Assembly: GCA_963805305.1 (NCBI GenBank)
Contig: CAWDTM010000003.1
Location: 310,001 to 374,000 of the forward strand
Source of the DNA: CAVXEH01 sp963805305
GTDB taxonomy: Bacteria; Chloroflexota; Limnocylindria; QHBO01
Length of the DNA: 64,000 nucleotides
Direction of reading: 5' to 3'
Shown here: positions 17,439 through 25,762 of the stretch, in pieces
Layout of the letters: the number at the start of each line of letters is the position of its first letter
Position numbering within the stretch: position 1 is the first letter of the stretch
The notes under the pieces: generated by a model
What the model was told of the DNA's origin: nothing
The model's input: only the letters and a program-made list of their open reading frames with translations
Databases searched by the model: none
Made by a program: the position numbers and the translations under genes

Positions 17439-20089
17439 GCCGGCTCGGGCGACAGGGGCCGCGGGACCGCCAGGGCATACGCGACGACCTCCTCGGGCGT
17501 CATACGCTCGCCCTCCGCCCAGGCGTCGGCGAGCATGGGATCGGATTGGAGACGTGCCGGATCGAATCCGACCAGCTCCCGGTTCCCAGGGTTCAGGCCG
17601 GTCCCGCTCTGCCGCTCCAGGCTGGCGACGGCGCCGGAAACCCGCGCCGCCCGGTCCCGGTCGCCGACCGATGCCGCCAGAGCGGCGTAGGCATCGAGCA
17701 CCAGCGTGTACCCCGACACGTCCTGGGCGTCCGCGAAGATTCGCAGTGCCTCCTCCAGGTGCTGCGCCGCCGTTTCCGGGTCGCCGTCACGGACCGCGAG
17801 AAGCCCCAGGTCGTACAGCGTCCAGCCCAGCAGGAAGAAGTCGTCGAGGCGGCGGAAGATGGGCATCGCCTCGTCCATGACCTGCTTCGCGAGATTCCAG
17901 TCCCCGGTGCTCCACGACATGTTCCCTTTCACCCACAGCCCCTTCCCGATGCCCAGCTCGTCCGATGTCTCGCGCCAGATAGCCAGCGCCTCCTCGATGA
18001 GCTCCGCGGAACGCTTCGGGTCGCCGGCGCGGCCCGAGAACGGGCCCAGGGCGAAGGACAGGTTGTACAGCGCCTCCGCTTCCGCCTTTCGGTCGCCCAG
18101 CCCTCTCCGCAGCTCCAGGCACGCCTCGTAGTTGGCCTGCGCATCGTCGAAGTCACCGCGCCACCAGGCGAGACCCCCCGCCGCCTCGAGGGCATCGGCG
18201 CGCTCGAGCGGATGATCCGCCACCCCCGGCATCGCCAGGGCACGCCGCATCCGCTCCGTCGCCTCCGCCAGGTAGCCCCGCATGTGCGCGAACCGCCAGA
18301 GGTGCGCGACGATCCGCAGCGCCGTCGCCGTGTCGCTGGTCTCGACGACCCAGTCGACGGCGGCGCGCAGGTTCTCGCGCTCCGCCTCGAGCTGGTCGAG
18401 CCACTGTCGCTTGTCCTTGGCCAGCAAATGCGGGGCCGCCTCGCGGGCGAGAGCCGAGAAATACTCGGCGTGGCGGCGTCGAAGCTCGGGGCCGGTGCCC
18501 GCTTCATCGAGCCGCTCGATCGCGTATTCGCGGATGGTGCCCAGCATCAGGAAGCGCGGCTCGCCGTCGGCGCTGGCGACCTGGCGCAGGAGGCTCTTCT
18601 CGACGAGCGAGGCGAGTCCGTCGAAGATGGGCGTGTCCAGGTCCTCGTCGACGTGGATGGCCTCGACCGCATCGAGCCGCGCACCACCGACGAAGACGGC
18701 AAGGCGTCGGAAGAGGCCCCGCTCGTCATCGGTCAGCAGATCGTGGCTCCAGTCGATGGCGCCTCGCAGCGTCTGCTGGCGCTCCGGCCGGTCACGAGCC
18801 CCGCCCGAGAGGATGTCGAGCCGATGGCCGAGCCGGGCGAGCATCGCCTGCGGAGAGAGGACGTTGCTCCGGGCCGCGGCGAGCTCGATGGCAAGGGGCA
18901 GCCCGTCCAGGCGCGCGGTGATCTCTGCGACCGCCGGTGCGTTGTCGTTCGTCACCTCGAAGCTCGGCTTGACGGCCTTCGCGCGCTCGATGAACAGGGT
19001 GACCGCCTCGTACTGGCTCAGCGAGGCCGCCGTCGCCGCCTGGCGCAGATCCGGGATGCCAAGCGGCGGCACCGGGTACTCCCGCTCACCGTAGAGCCGC
19101 AGTGCGCTGCGGCTGGTCGCCAGCACCGCCAGGCCCGGTGCGGCGGCGAGCAGCTCGCTGATGCGCGGTGCGGCATCGGTGACCTGCTCGAAGTTGTCGA
19201 GGATCATGAGCAGCTTCCGCTGCCGCAGGTGGTCGATGAGGGCCGCCATGGGCGACAGGCCACCGCGCTCCGGAAGGCCCAGCTCCTGCGCGATCGTCCC
19301 CGGGACCAGCTCCGGATCTCGCAGCGGCGAGAGCGGCACGAAGAAGATCCCGTCGGGAAAGCGCTCGGTCAGCCGGGCCCCGATCTGGAGCGAGAGGCGC
19401 GTCTTCCCGGTCCCGCCCGGGCCAGTGAGGATCAGGAGTCGGGTCGTCTCCATGAGTGCGGTGACCTCGGCCAGCTCACGCTCCCGGCCCAGGAAGCTCG
19501 ACATCTGGATCGGCAGGTTGTTCGGGGTGGCGTCCAGCGTCTTGAGCGGCGGGAAGTCCGACTGCAGACCCTCGATCGTCAGCTGATGGATCCGCTCGGG
19601 TCGCGAGAGGTCCTTGAGCTGCCGCTCACCGAGGTCGCGGAGCGTCACGCCATCGGGAAGGCTCGCCGCGGTGAGGATTCGCGTGGCGTCCGAGAGCAGG
19701 ACCTGGCCGCCATGCCCGGCCGCGGCGATCCGCGCGGCTCGGTGGACGTCGATGCCCACGTAATCAGGCCCGGAGAGCGCGCCCTCCCCGGTGTGCAGCC
19801 CGATGCGGACCCGGATCTCGGCGCCCGCCGGCCATGCGTGGGATGCGAGCGCCCGCTGGGTCGCCACGGCCGCAGCCACCGCCCCAGGTGCGCTGGGGAA
19901 GGCCGCGAAGAACGAGTCCCCTTCCGTTCCGACTTCGACACCGCCGGACGCGGCGAGCGCGTTCCGCACGATGGCGCGATGCGCCTCCAGCAACGCGGGC
20001 CATTCGTTTCCACGCTGCTGCGCCAGGACCGTGGAGCCCTGGATGTCGCTGAAGAAGAACGTGACCGTTCCGGTCGGCAGGCTCGGCAT
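17435..20089 (-). CDS. Adenylate/guanylate cyclase-domain regulator with NB-ARC ATPase and TPR repeats
   Basis: 884 residues. Class III cyclase domain at about 5-170: both metal-binding Asp are present (FFSDIQGST, D15; EGDSFFAAF, D58), but the usual Asn of the transition-state NxxxR site is His in VGIDVHRAARIAA. An STAND/NB-ARC type ATPase follows (P-loop LTGPGGTGKTRLSL near 230; Walker B LLMILDNFEQV), then a winged-helix region and TPR-like helical repeats to the end. No DNA-binding domain is visible. Such proteins sense ligands through the repeats and are abundant in Chloroflexota and Actinomycetota; output is unproven, and the His variant may lack cyclase activity. Confidence 0.88.
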   Translation of the reverse strand: MPSLPTGTVTFFFSDIQGSTVLAQQRGNEWPALLEAHRAIVRNALAASGGVEVGTEGDSFFAAFPSAPGAVAAAVATQRALASHAWPAGAEIRVRIGLHTGEGALSGPDYVGIDVHRAARIAAAGHGGQVLLSDATRILTAASLPDGVTLRDLGERQLKDLSRPERIHQLTIEGLQSDFPPLKTLDATPNNLPIQMSSFLGRERELAEVTALMETTRLLILTGPGGTGKTRLSLQIGARLTERFPDGIFFVPLSPLRDPELVPGTIAQELGLPERGGLSPMAALIDHLRQRKLLMILDNFEQVTDAAPRISELLAAAPGLAVLATSRSALRLYGEREYPVPPLGIPDLRQAATAASLSQYEAVTLFIERAKAVKPSFEVTNDNAPAVAEITARLDGLPLAIELAAARSNVLSPQAMLARLGHRLDILSGGARDRPERQQTLRGAIDWSHDLLTDDERGLFRRLAVFVGGARLDAVEAIHVDEDLDTPIFDGLASLVEKSLLRQVASADGEPRFLMLGTIREYAIERLDEAGTGPELRRRHAEYFSALAREAAPHLLAKDKRQWLDQLEAERENLRAAVDWVVETSDTATALRIVAHLWRFAHMRGYLAEATERMRRALAMPGVADHPLERADALEAAGGLAWWRGDFDDAQANYEACLELRRGLGDRKAEAEALYNLSFALGPFSGRAGDPKRSAELIEEALAIWRETSDELGIGKGLWVKGNMSWSTGDWNLAKQVMDEAMPIFRRLDDFFLLGWTLYDLGLLAVRDGDPETAAQHLEEALRIFADAQDVSGYTLVLDAYAALAASVGDRDRAARVSGAVASLERQSGTGLNPGNRELVGFDPARLQSDPMLADAWAEGERMTPEEVVAYALAVPRPLSPEPA

Positions 20090-20160
20090 GTCGCGGCCTC
20101 GTACGGTGACCGAGAGTTTCCGTCCCCGGCGTGGTCCCGGCAAGACCCCCAGCGGCCCGG

Positions 20161-20196
20161 CTCAGGTCTTCAAGTCTTTAAAAGACCGGTGCTGAG
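20161..20196. promoter_or_regulatory. AT-rich nested palindrome between divergent genes, candidate operator
   Basis: CTCAGGTCTT is mirrored by AAGAC and CTGAG across the site, and inside it GTCTT-TAA-AAGAC forms a second inverted repeat at 20174-20186. It stands out as A/T-rich in a very GC-rich setting. It lies between the cyclase regulator (start 20089) and the EamA gene (start 20242), so it could be an operator or a structured RNA element. Confidence 0.4.
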
Positions 20197-20241
20197 TCCT
20201 CCGCGGCCGAGGCCGCGCGGGTCCTGTAGGCTGCAGCTTCC

Positions 20242-21192
20242 ATGGCCGTTTCGACCCCATCCCCGCGCCCGGCGAACCCCGTGGTGGCCCTGGCCCATCG
20301 CCCGGTGCTGACCGCAGTCCTGGGCGCGCTGTGCATCGCCTTCTCCGCGGTGCTCGTGCGTCTGTCCGGCACCTCGCCGGCGACCGCGGCGATCTTCCGC
20401 TGCGCGTACGCGGTCCCTGCCCTGGCCCTCATCGCCTGGCTCGAGCGGCGCGCCTACGGTCCGCGCCCATTCGCGCAGGTGCGCCTGGCGTGGATCGCCG
20501 GGATCCTCTTCGCGGTGGATCTCGTCGTGTTCCATCACACCATCGAGCTGGTGGGGGCCGGCCTCGCCACCGTCCTCGGCAACACCCAGGTCGTCATCGT
20601 CGCCCTCCTCGCCTGGCTCCTGCTCGGAGAGCGGCCCTCGAACCGGGTGCTGGCCGCCATGCCGATCGTGCTGGTGGGCGTGGTCCTGATATCGGGGATC
20701 ATCGGCTCGGACGCGTACGGCACCAACCCGGGCCTTGGGGTTCTGACCGGCGTCGTCACCGGGATCACGTACGCCGCCTTCCTCCTCGTCCTGCGTCGGG
20801 GGAACGCCGACATCCGCCGTCCCGCGGGACCTCTGCTGGACGCGACCTGGGTCGCGGCCATTGCCGCCATCGGCATCGGGCTGCCGCTCGGCGAGGTGAA
20901 CCTGGTGCCCAGCTGGCCCGAGCACGGCTACCTGCTCGCGCTGGCGATCAGCTCCCAGGTGGTCGGCTGGCTCTTCATCAGCGTCTCGCTGCCGCGCCTG
21001 CCCGCTGCGCTGACGAGCGTCATCCTCACCATCCAGCCGGTGGGTGCGGTGCTCCTCGGGATCATCCTGGTGAACGAGCATCCGTCCACGGTGCAGCTCC
21101 TGGGGGCGGGCACCATCCTGGTGGGCCTGATGATCGCGACACTGCGGCGGCGGCCGAACGCGGAGCCCATCGCCGAACCGGAGCTCGGCTAG
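20242..21192 (+). CDS. EamA/DMT-family permease
   Basis: 316 residues with ten TM helices in two EamA repeats (first about 20-155, second about 165-300). Typical segments are FSAVLVRLSGTSPATAAIFRCAYAVPAL and LTSVILTIQPVGAVLLGIILVNEHPS. Drug/metabolite transporter superfamily members usually export amino acids or small metabolites. The gene is followed 9 bp later by hutI, so the two may be co-transcribed. Substrate not predictable. Confidence 0.88.
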   Translation: MAVSTPSPRPANPVVALAHRPVLTAVLGALCIAFSAVLVRLSGTSPATAAIFRCAYAVPALALIAWLERRAYGPRPFAQVRLAWIAGILFAVDLVVFHHTIELVGAGLATVLGNTQVVIVALLAWLLLGERPSNRVLAAMPIVLVGVVLISGIIGSDAYGTNPGLGVLTGVVTGITYAAFLLVLRRGNADIRRPAGPLLDATWVAAIAAIGIGLPLGEVNLVPSWPEHGYLLALAISSQVVGWLFISVSLPRLPAALTSVILTIQPVGAVLLGIILVNEHPSTVQLLGAGTILVGLMIATLRRRPNAEPIAEPELG

Positions 21193-21201
21193 GCCGCTAT
21201 C

Positions 21202-22437
21202 GTGAGCGCCATGGCTCCGCGGACTGTCCTGCTCAGCGGCAGTGGCCGGCTCTGCGTTGCCCAGCGTGTCGCCGGTGAGCCGCCCCGCGTCCTGTCGCCG
21301 TGGGCCATGCTCGTCCACGAGGGGCGCGTCACCTGGGTCGGCGACCCACGGGAGATTCCGCCCGAACCCCGACCCGACACGGTCGAGGACCTGGGCTCGG
21401 CCCTGGTGACGCCCGGCCTGGTTGATGCCCATACCCATCCCGTCTACGCCGGTGATCGGTCGGACGAGGCCGCGGCACGCCTCGCGGGCGCCCCGTACTC
21501 CGGGGGCGGAATCCTGCGCAGCGTGGCAGCCACGCGGGCCGCGGCAGATGCTGATCTCCGGGGCCTGGTTGCCGCGCGGCTGCGCGCCGAGCTGGCGGCC
21601 GGGACCACGACCGTCGAATGCAAATCCGGCTACGGCCTCTCGACGACCGAGGAGGTGCGTGCCCTGCGCATCATCGGGGAGGCGGCCGAGGGTCTGCCGC
21701 TCCTCGTGGTCCGGACCCTCCTCGGCGCGCACGCCGTGCCACCCGAGGCGGGTTCGGCAGCCGCCTATGCCCGGCTGGTGGCCGACGAGATGATCCCGGC
21801 CGTGGCGCGCGAGGGCCTCGCGCGGTTCTGCGACGTCTTCTGCGACCGTGGCTTCTTCTCGATCGACGAGGCGCACCTGGTGCTGGCGGCCGCGAGCGCG
21901 AACGGGCTCGGGATCCGGCTCCACGCCGAGCAGCTCGCGCGCACCGGGGCAACCGAGATGGGGATCAGCCTCGGCGCGGTCAGCGTGGACCACCTGGAGC
22001 AGCTCGACGCGGAGGGGGTCGGGGCGCTGGCCGCGTCGGGGGCAGTGGCGACTCTGCTGCCCGCTCCGGCACTCGTCCTGCGTGGCGGGCTGCCGCCGGC
22101 CCGCGCGCTCCTTGATGCCGGCGTGACCGTGGCGCTCGCGAGCGACGCGAACGCCGGCACGTTCAGCGGCTGGGGCGCCATGCCGCTCGTCATCGGGCTG
22201 GGCGCCACGGTCCTGGGCATGACGGCGGCGGAGGCGCTGACTGCAGCGACCGCCGGCGCGGCAGCATCGCTGGGCCTCGGGAACGACCGCGGACGCCTGG
22301 CTCCCGGACTCGCCGCCGATCTCGTCGCATGGGACGCCGAGCACGAGGGCGCCTTCGCCCTGCGGCTCGGCAACGTCCCTGCCTGGCGAACCTTCATCGG
22401 CGGCACGGAGGTGAGCGCACCGCGCGCGGTGGCCTAG
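21202..22437 (+). CDS. hutI: Imidazolonepropionase
   Basis: 411 residues. Amidohydrolase of histidine degradation: hydrolyses 4-imidazolone-5-propionate to N-formimino-L-glutamate. Metal and active-site motifs: DAHTHPVYAGDR (H77, H79), ECKSGYGL, a substrate-side GAHAVPPE, LHAEQL, VDHLEQL and the metal Asp in ALASDANAGTFSG. Either GTG 21202 or ATG 21211 may be the start; TATCGT ends 8 nt before the ATG. No hutU, hutH or formiminoglutamase lies nearby, so the rest of the pathway must be elsewhere. Confidence 0.9.
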   Translation: MSAMAPRTVLLSGSGRLCVAQRVAGEPPRVLSPWAMLVHEGRVTWVGDPREIPPEPRPDTVEDLGSALVTPGLVDAHTHPVYAGDRSDEAAARLAGAPYSGGGILRSVAATRAAADADLRGLVAARLRAELAAGTTTVECKSGYGLSTTEEVRALRIIGEAAEGLPLLVVRTLLGAHAVPPEAGSAAAYARLVADEMIPAVAREGLARFCDVFCDRGFFSIDEAHLVLAAASANGLGIRLHAEQLARTGATEMGISLGAVSVDHLEQLDAEGVGALAASGAVATLLPAPALVLRGGLPPARALLDAGVTVALASDANAGTFSGWGAMPLVIGLGATVLGMTAAEALTAATAGAAASLGLGNDRGRLAPGLAADLVAWDAEHEGAFALRLGNVPAWRTFIGGTEVSAPRAVA

Positions 22438-22889
22438 AGCGTCAGCAACCTGGCGAAGAAGGACCGATAGCGCTGGAGCGCGATGCGCAGGTCCTCTGTG
22501 GAGGCGTCACGGCCTTCGGACCACTGGTCCTCGAGGCCCGCGCGCTCGTTCGCGAAGGTGCGCGCCAGGTCCTTCATCACCTCGGCGACCAGTCCGTCTG
22601 CCCGCGTGACGGCGCTCCTGGGATCATCCACGAACGCGGTCTGGACCTCGTCCCACCGCGAGCGATAGTCGCCGATCGCGTCGGATCCGAAGAGCGGCGT
22701 GGGGGTCTGCTGCGCGGGCTCGCGCGGGTCTGGCTCGCGCTGGTCGGACTCTCGCTGCGGAACGCGGTCCATGCCGGTGCCAGCAGCCTCGGGCCGCTCC
22801 TCCGCGGCCGCGATGGCGGCCGTGCCGTCGCGCTGGCGGGTCGGCGCGTCCGTTTGGGTGTCGCCGGGGCGACGGTCGAAATCGGTCAT
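22434..22889 (-). CDS. Uncharacterised protein, paralogue of the upstream gene product
   Basis: 151 residues. The first 65 residues are charged, Gln/Arg/Pro-rich and look disordered; residues about 78-151 form a helical domain: WDEVQTAFVDDPRSAVTRADGLVAEVM, ending LRIALQRYRSFFARLLTL. This domain is plainly homologous to the C-terminal part of the protein encoded just upstream. AGGAGG precedes the ATG at 22889, and the start overlaps the upstream stop (ATGA). No signal peptide. Function unknown. Confidence 0.8.
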   Translation of the reverse strand: MTDFDRRPGDTQTDAPTRQRDGTAAIAAAEERPEAAGTGMDRVPQRESDQREPDPREPAQQTPTPLFGSDAIGDYRSRWDEVQTAFVDDPRSAVTRADGLVAEVMKDLARTFANERAGLEDQWSEGRDASTEDLRIALQRYRSFFARLLTL

Positions 22890-23458
22890 CGGGAACCTCC
22901 TGCCGCGAGGGCGGCCTCGTCGTTCTGGGTTTCGAGCAGGTCGGAGAAGAGCGCCCGGTAGTGCACCAGGGCCCTGCGGAGCTGCTCGGTATCCACGCCG
23001 ACCGTTGCGTTCCGCTCGGCAATGGCGTGCGCCGCGCGGTACTCGGCGACCACGTGGGGGTGGTCGACGGAGACGTCGGCGGCGCGCTGCTCGAAGTCGG
23101 TCACCGGGTAGCCACGATCGCGCATCACCTCCTGCACCAGCAGGTCGGCCGCGCTTATCGCCTCCGAGGGATCGTCCACGAAGCGCGCCTGCGCGGAGCG
23201 CCACTCCTCCACGTACGCGGACTGCTCCTCGCGGGTCAGGAGGCGCAGGTTCAGGGCACGCACTCGCTCCCGGCGCGCCTCGAGCTCCCGCTCCGCAGAC
23301 CCGCGATCACCGGTCGCTTCGAGGGTGGCCCGGTATTCCGGTCCGTAGTCTCGTGTCAGTTGCTCCGTTCGGCGGCGGCCGCGCATCAGGAGCCACCCGC
23401 CGATCGCGAGCACGGCCACCACCACCACGATGGCGGCACCGATCCATAGCTGTTCCAT
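22886..23458 (-). CDS. Single-TM membrane protein with FVDDP helical domain
   Basis: 190 residues. N-terminal TM helix (LWIGAAIVVVVAVLAIGGWLLM, residues 4-25), a basic stop-transfer RGRRR, a charged helical stretch (about 30-75), then the domain EEWRSAQARFVDDPSEAISAADLLVQEVM and a closing LRRALVHYRALFSDLL. Orientation is probably N-out, C-in. GAGGAGG sits directly upstream of the ATG at 23458. It is translationally coupled to the shorter soluble paralogue at 22434. Related proteins occur in Actinomycetota without known function. Confidence 0.82.
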   Translation of the reverse strand: MEQLWIGAAIVVVVAVLAIGGWLLMRGRRRTEQLTRDYGPEYRATLEATGDRGSAERELEARRERVRALNLRLLTREEQSAYVEEWRSAQARFVDDPSEAISAADLLVQEVMRDRGYPVTDFEQRAADVSVDHPHVVAEYRAAHAIAERNATVGVDTEQLRRALVHYRALFSDLLETQNDEAALAAGGSR

Positions 23459-23527
23459 GTCTCCTCCTCGCCCGGGTTTCGACGGGAGGAGATGCACGCA
23501 GCGTGCCGGGGCGGCGGATCGGTCTCG

Positions 23528-24076
23528 TCAGTGCGAGGGCGGCTCGACGATCATCAGCTTCTCGCGCGGGATCCCCCGGCCGATGAGCCGGGCGAACCGG
23601 TCCGGGACCCACCAGCGCAGAAAGAAGAGCCGGCAGCCCAGGCAGAACCCGGTGCCGGCCAGGAGGGACTGGAGCGCGACCACGGCGAGGACCGGCAGCC
23701 AGCCCCACGGCGTCAGCCCGGTGGCGAGCAGCACGGTCCCGATCGCCAGGAAGCTCGCGCCCAACGCCTGGGCGAAGCGGGGCGGGATCTCGTGCTCCAG
23801 CTCGGACGGGCCGAGCGCGACGGCCCGCCGGATGAGCGGCCAGGGCCGCGAGAACGGGAACCAGCGCGTCCCGAAAGCGGACGAGGCGGCCAGCGCGATT
23901 CCCACCGCGGTCATCAAGAACCACCAGCCCGTGGCGACGGCCAGGATCAGGGTGGCGGCGGAGGTGGCAGCGCCGAATCGCTGGCCTCGGGGATCGATCC
24001 AGCGACCGGCGACGGGTCGCGCCTCAGCGGCAAGGGATGGAGAGATGGTTACGGGCCTGGAACGGACGATGAACAC
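23528..24076 (-). CDS. DUF4395 family membrane protein
   Basis: 182 residues from GTG 24076, chosen because GAGGAG lies 6 nt upstream. Begins VDxR-type core WIDPRGQRFGAATSAATLILAVATGWWF, has four TM helices, and carries the family hallmark GTGFCLGCRLFFL near the C-terminus, a CxxC-like pair in or by the membrane. DUF4395 genes often neighbour thioredoxin or rhodanese genes; none is here, though the downstream divergent gene is a disulfide oxidoreductase. Function not established. Confidence 0.8.
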   Translation of the reverse strand: MFIVRSRPVTISPSLAAEARPVAGRWIDPRGQRFGAATSAATLILAVATGWWFLMTAVGIALAASSAFGTRWFPFSRPWPLIRRAVALGPSELEHEIPPRFAQALGASFLAIGTVLLATGLTPWGWLPVLAVVALQSLLAGTGFCLGCRLFFLRWWVPDRFARLIGRGIPREKLMIVEPPSH

Positions 24077-24188
24077 GAGCTTCTCCTCGGGGCGCGCTCG
24101 CGGGTACGAGGGCGCCGGGGCCGGGAATGACACATCGCGCGAGGAGCGGCAGGGGCGGCGACCGGGCGCGACGGGGCCCGGCAGCGGG

Positions 24189-24308
24189 TTACGCGGCGGC
24201 TCCCCGCCACGTACAGGTGGAGGGCTCGCCTTCCAGGCGGCACAGCAGGTCGACCGCACTCGGAACCGTGCGGGCGGCGGGAAGGTGGCGTCGCGGGCTG
24301 CCGTGCAT
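24189..24308 (-). CDS. Possible 39-residue leaderless small ORF
   Basis: A small frame in the otherwise empty 24077-24364 interval. The ATG at 24308 is preceded 8 nt upstream by TATCCT (24317-24322, minus strand), so a transcript for the DUF4395 gene starting here would begin with this ORF. The product is basic at the N-terminus and ends with a Cys-containing STCTWRGAAA. No homologue is recognised; it could be a leader ORF or chance. Confidence 0.25.
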   Translation of the reverse strand: MHGSPRRHLPAARTVPSAVDLLCRLEGEPSTCTWRGAAA

Positions 24309-24352
24309 CACGCCGCAGGATACCGCGCTCGGCGCGTGGGCACCAGCGACCG

Positions 24353-24358
24353 TATCAT
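24353..24358 (+). promoter_or_regulatory. -10 box, putative leaderless promoter
   Basis: TATCAT ends 6 nt before the ATG at 24365. No ribosome-binding site is present. Confidence 0.5.
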
Positions 24359-24364
24359 GCGCGA

Positions 24365-25732
24365 ATGACTGACCGATACGACATCGCCGTCATCGGCTCC
24401 GGGGCCGCCGGTGAGGCGGCCGCCTTCCTCGCCGCCGAGCGCGGCGCGTCGGTGGCCGTCATCGAGCGCGACCTGCTGGGGGGCGGCTGTCCGTACTGGC
24501 AGTGCATGCCGTCCAAGGCGCTTCTCCACGCATCCTCTGTCCATCACGCCGGTGGCGACTTCCCGTGGCGGAAGGCGAGCGATTTCCGCGACTGGATGAT
24601 CAACCGCGAAGGGATCGCCTACCCCGACGACACATCGCACGTGCAGGCCCTGACCGATGCCGGCGCGACCGTGCTCCGCGGCGTGGCGCGCTTCACGGCG
24701 CCAGGGCGCCTGGAGGTCATCCGTGACGGAGCGGAGCCCGTCTCCATCGAGGCCGGCGACGTGATCGTGGCGGTCGGCTCCCACTCGAAGGTCCCGTCCC
24801 TTCCCGGGCTCGACCAGATCGACTACTGGACCAACAAGAAGGGCACGGCCGCCCGCGACCTGCCCGATGGTCTCGTGATCCTGGGGGGCGGCCCGTCCGG
24901 CGTGGAGCTCTCGCAGGTCTACGCCCGATACGGCGTGGACGTGACCGTCGTGCACCCCCGCGACCGGATCCATGACCGTGAGCATCCGCGCAGCTCCCGG
25001 TATCTCGCGGAGGGCCTCGAGCGCGATGGCGTGACCCTGCGGCTCGGCGTCCGCGCGGTCGGTGTGCGCGGTGGGGCGGGCACGAATGGGCGGAACGTCG
25101 TGGACCTCTCGGACGGCTCGACGGCCGAGGGCGAAGCCGTGATGCTCACCATCGGCCGCGAGGTGCCGCTCGGGGACCTGAACCTGTCCGCCATCGGTGT
25201 CGAGACGGAGACCGGGCGCGTCAGATCCAACGAGCATCTGCGCATCGCAGACCATGTGTACGTCGCCGGGGACGTTGCCGGGCCGGAGCTGCATACGCAC
25301 ACGGCGCACTACCAGGGAGAGCTGGCTGCCATGCTGGCCCTGGGCGACGACGTGCACGTGGACCTGCAGGCCATCCCGCGGGCCACCTATACCGATCCCG
25401 AGACCGCGTCGGTGGGCCTCCTGGTCGAGCAGGCCGCGGAGCGCGGGATCGACGCGGTGGAGTTCACCCAGGACCTCGCGAAGTCGGCGCGGGGCTACGT
25501 CATCGAGGCGCAGGGCCACGTCACCATCGTCGTGGATCGCGCCAGCCGGGCGCTGGTCGGCGCATTCATGGCCGGACCGGCCGTCAGCGAGACCATCCAC
25601 GAGGCGGTGCTGGCGGTGAAGGCCCGCATCCCGGTCGACGTGCTGGCCGACACGATCCACGCCTTCCCGACCACGTCACGCGTCTTCGGCACGGCCTGCA
25701 TCGAGGCGGCGCGTTCCCTCCCTCGGCCCTAG
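24365..25732 (+). CDS. Pyridine nucleotide-disulfide oxidoreductase (lipoamide/mercuric reductase family)
   Basis: 455 residues. N-terminal FAD fold IAVIGSGAAGEAAAFLAAERG (8-28), redox-active pair C42-PYWQ-C47 in the family GGxCxxxxC position, NAD(P) fold LVILGGGPSGVELSQVYARYG near 175-195, FAD contact VYVAGDVAG, and a C-terminal dimerisation domain ending HAFPTTSRVFG. In lipoamide dehydrogenase the last motif reads HxHPTxSE, with a catalytic His-Glu pair; here Glu is Arg, so a different disulfide or quinone substrate is likely. No E2 or lipoyl genes are nearby. Leaderless-type promoter. Confidence 0.87.
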   Translation: MTDRYDIAVIGSGAAGEAAAFLAAERGASVAVIERDLLGGGCPYWQCMPSKALLHASSVHHAGGDFPWRKASDFRDWMINREGIAYPDDTSHVQALTDAGATVLRGVARFTAPGRLEVIRDGAEPVSIEAGDVIVAVGSHSKVPSLPGLDQIDYWTNKKGTAARDLPDGLVILGGGPSGVELSQVYARYGVDVTVVHPRDRIHDREHPRSSRYLAEGLERDGVTLRLGVRAVGVRGGAGTNGRNVVDLSDGSTAEGEAVMLTIGREVPLGDLNLSAIGVETETGRVRSNEHLRIADHVYVAGDVAGPELHTHTAHYQGELAAMLALGDDVHVDLQAIPRATYTDPETASVGLLVEQAAERGIDAVEFTQDLAKSARGYVIEAQGHVTIVVDRASRALVGAFMAGPAVSETIHEAVLAVKARIPVDVLADTIHAFPTTSRVFGTACIEAARSLPRP

Positions 25733-25762
25733 CGGGGTGCACTCCCGCCCGGAGATCGGCTG

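Noticed and set aside
16673..20311. Plus-strand open frame of 1212 codons
   Set aside because: It covers an ABC permease in another frame and lies antisense to the cyclase/NB-ARC gene; composition is Arg/Gly/Pro-rich and no domain appears.
20170..22344. Minus-strand open frame of 724 codons opposite the EamA and hutI genes
   Set aside because: Shadow of two well-supported plus-strand genes with a His/Arg/Gly-rich product.
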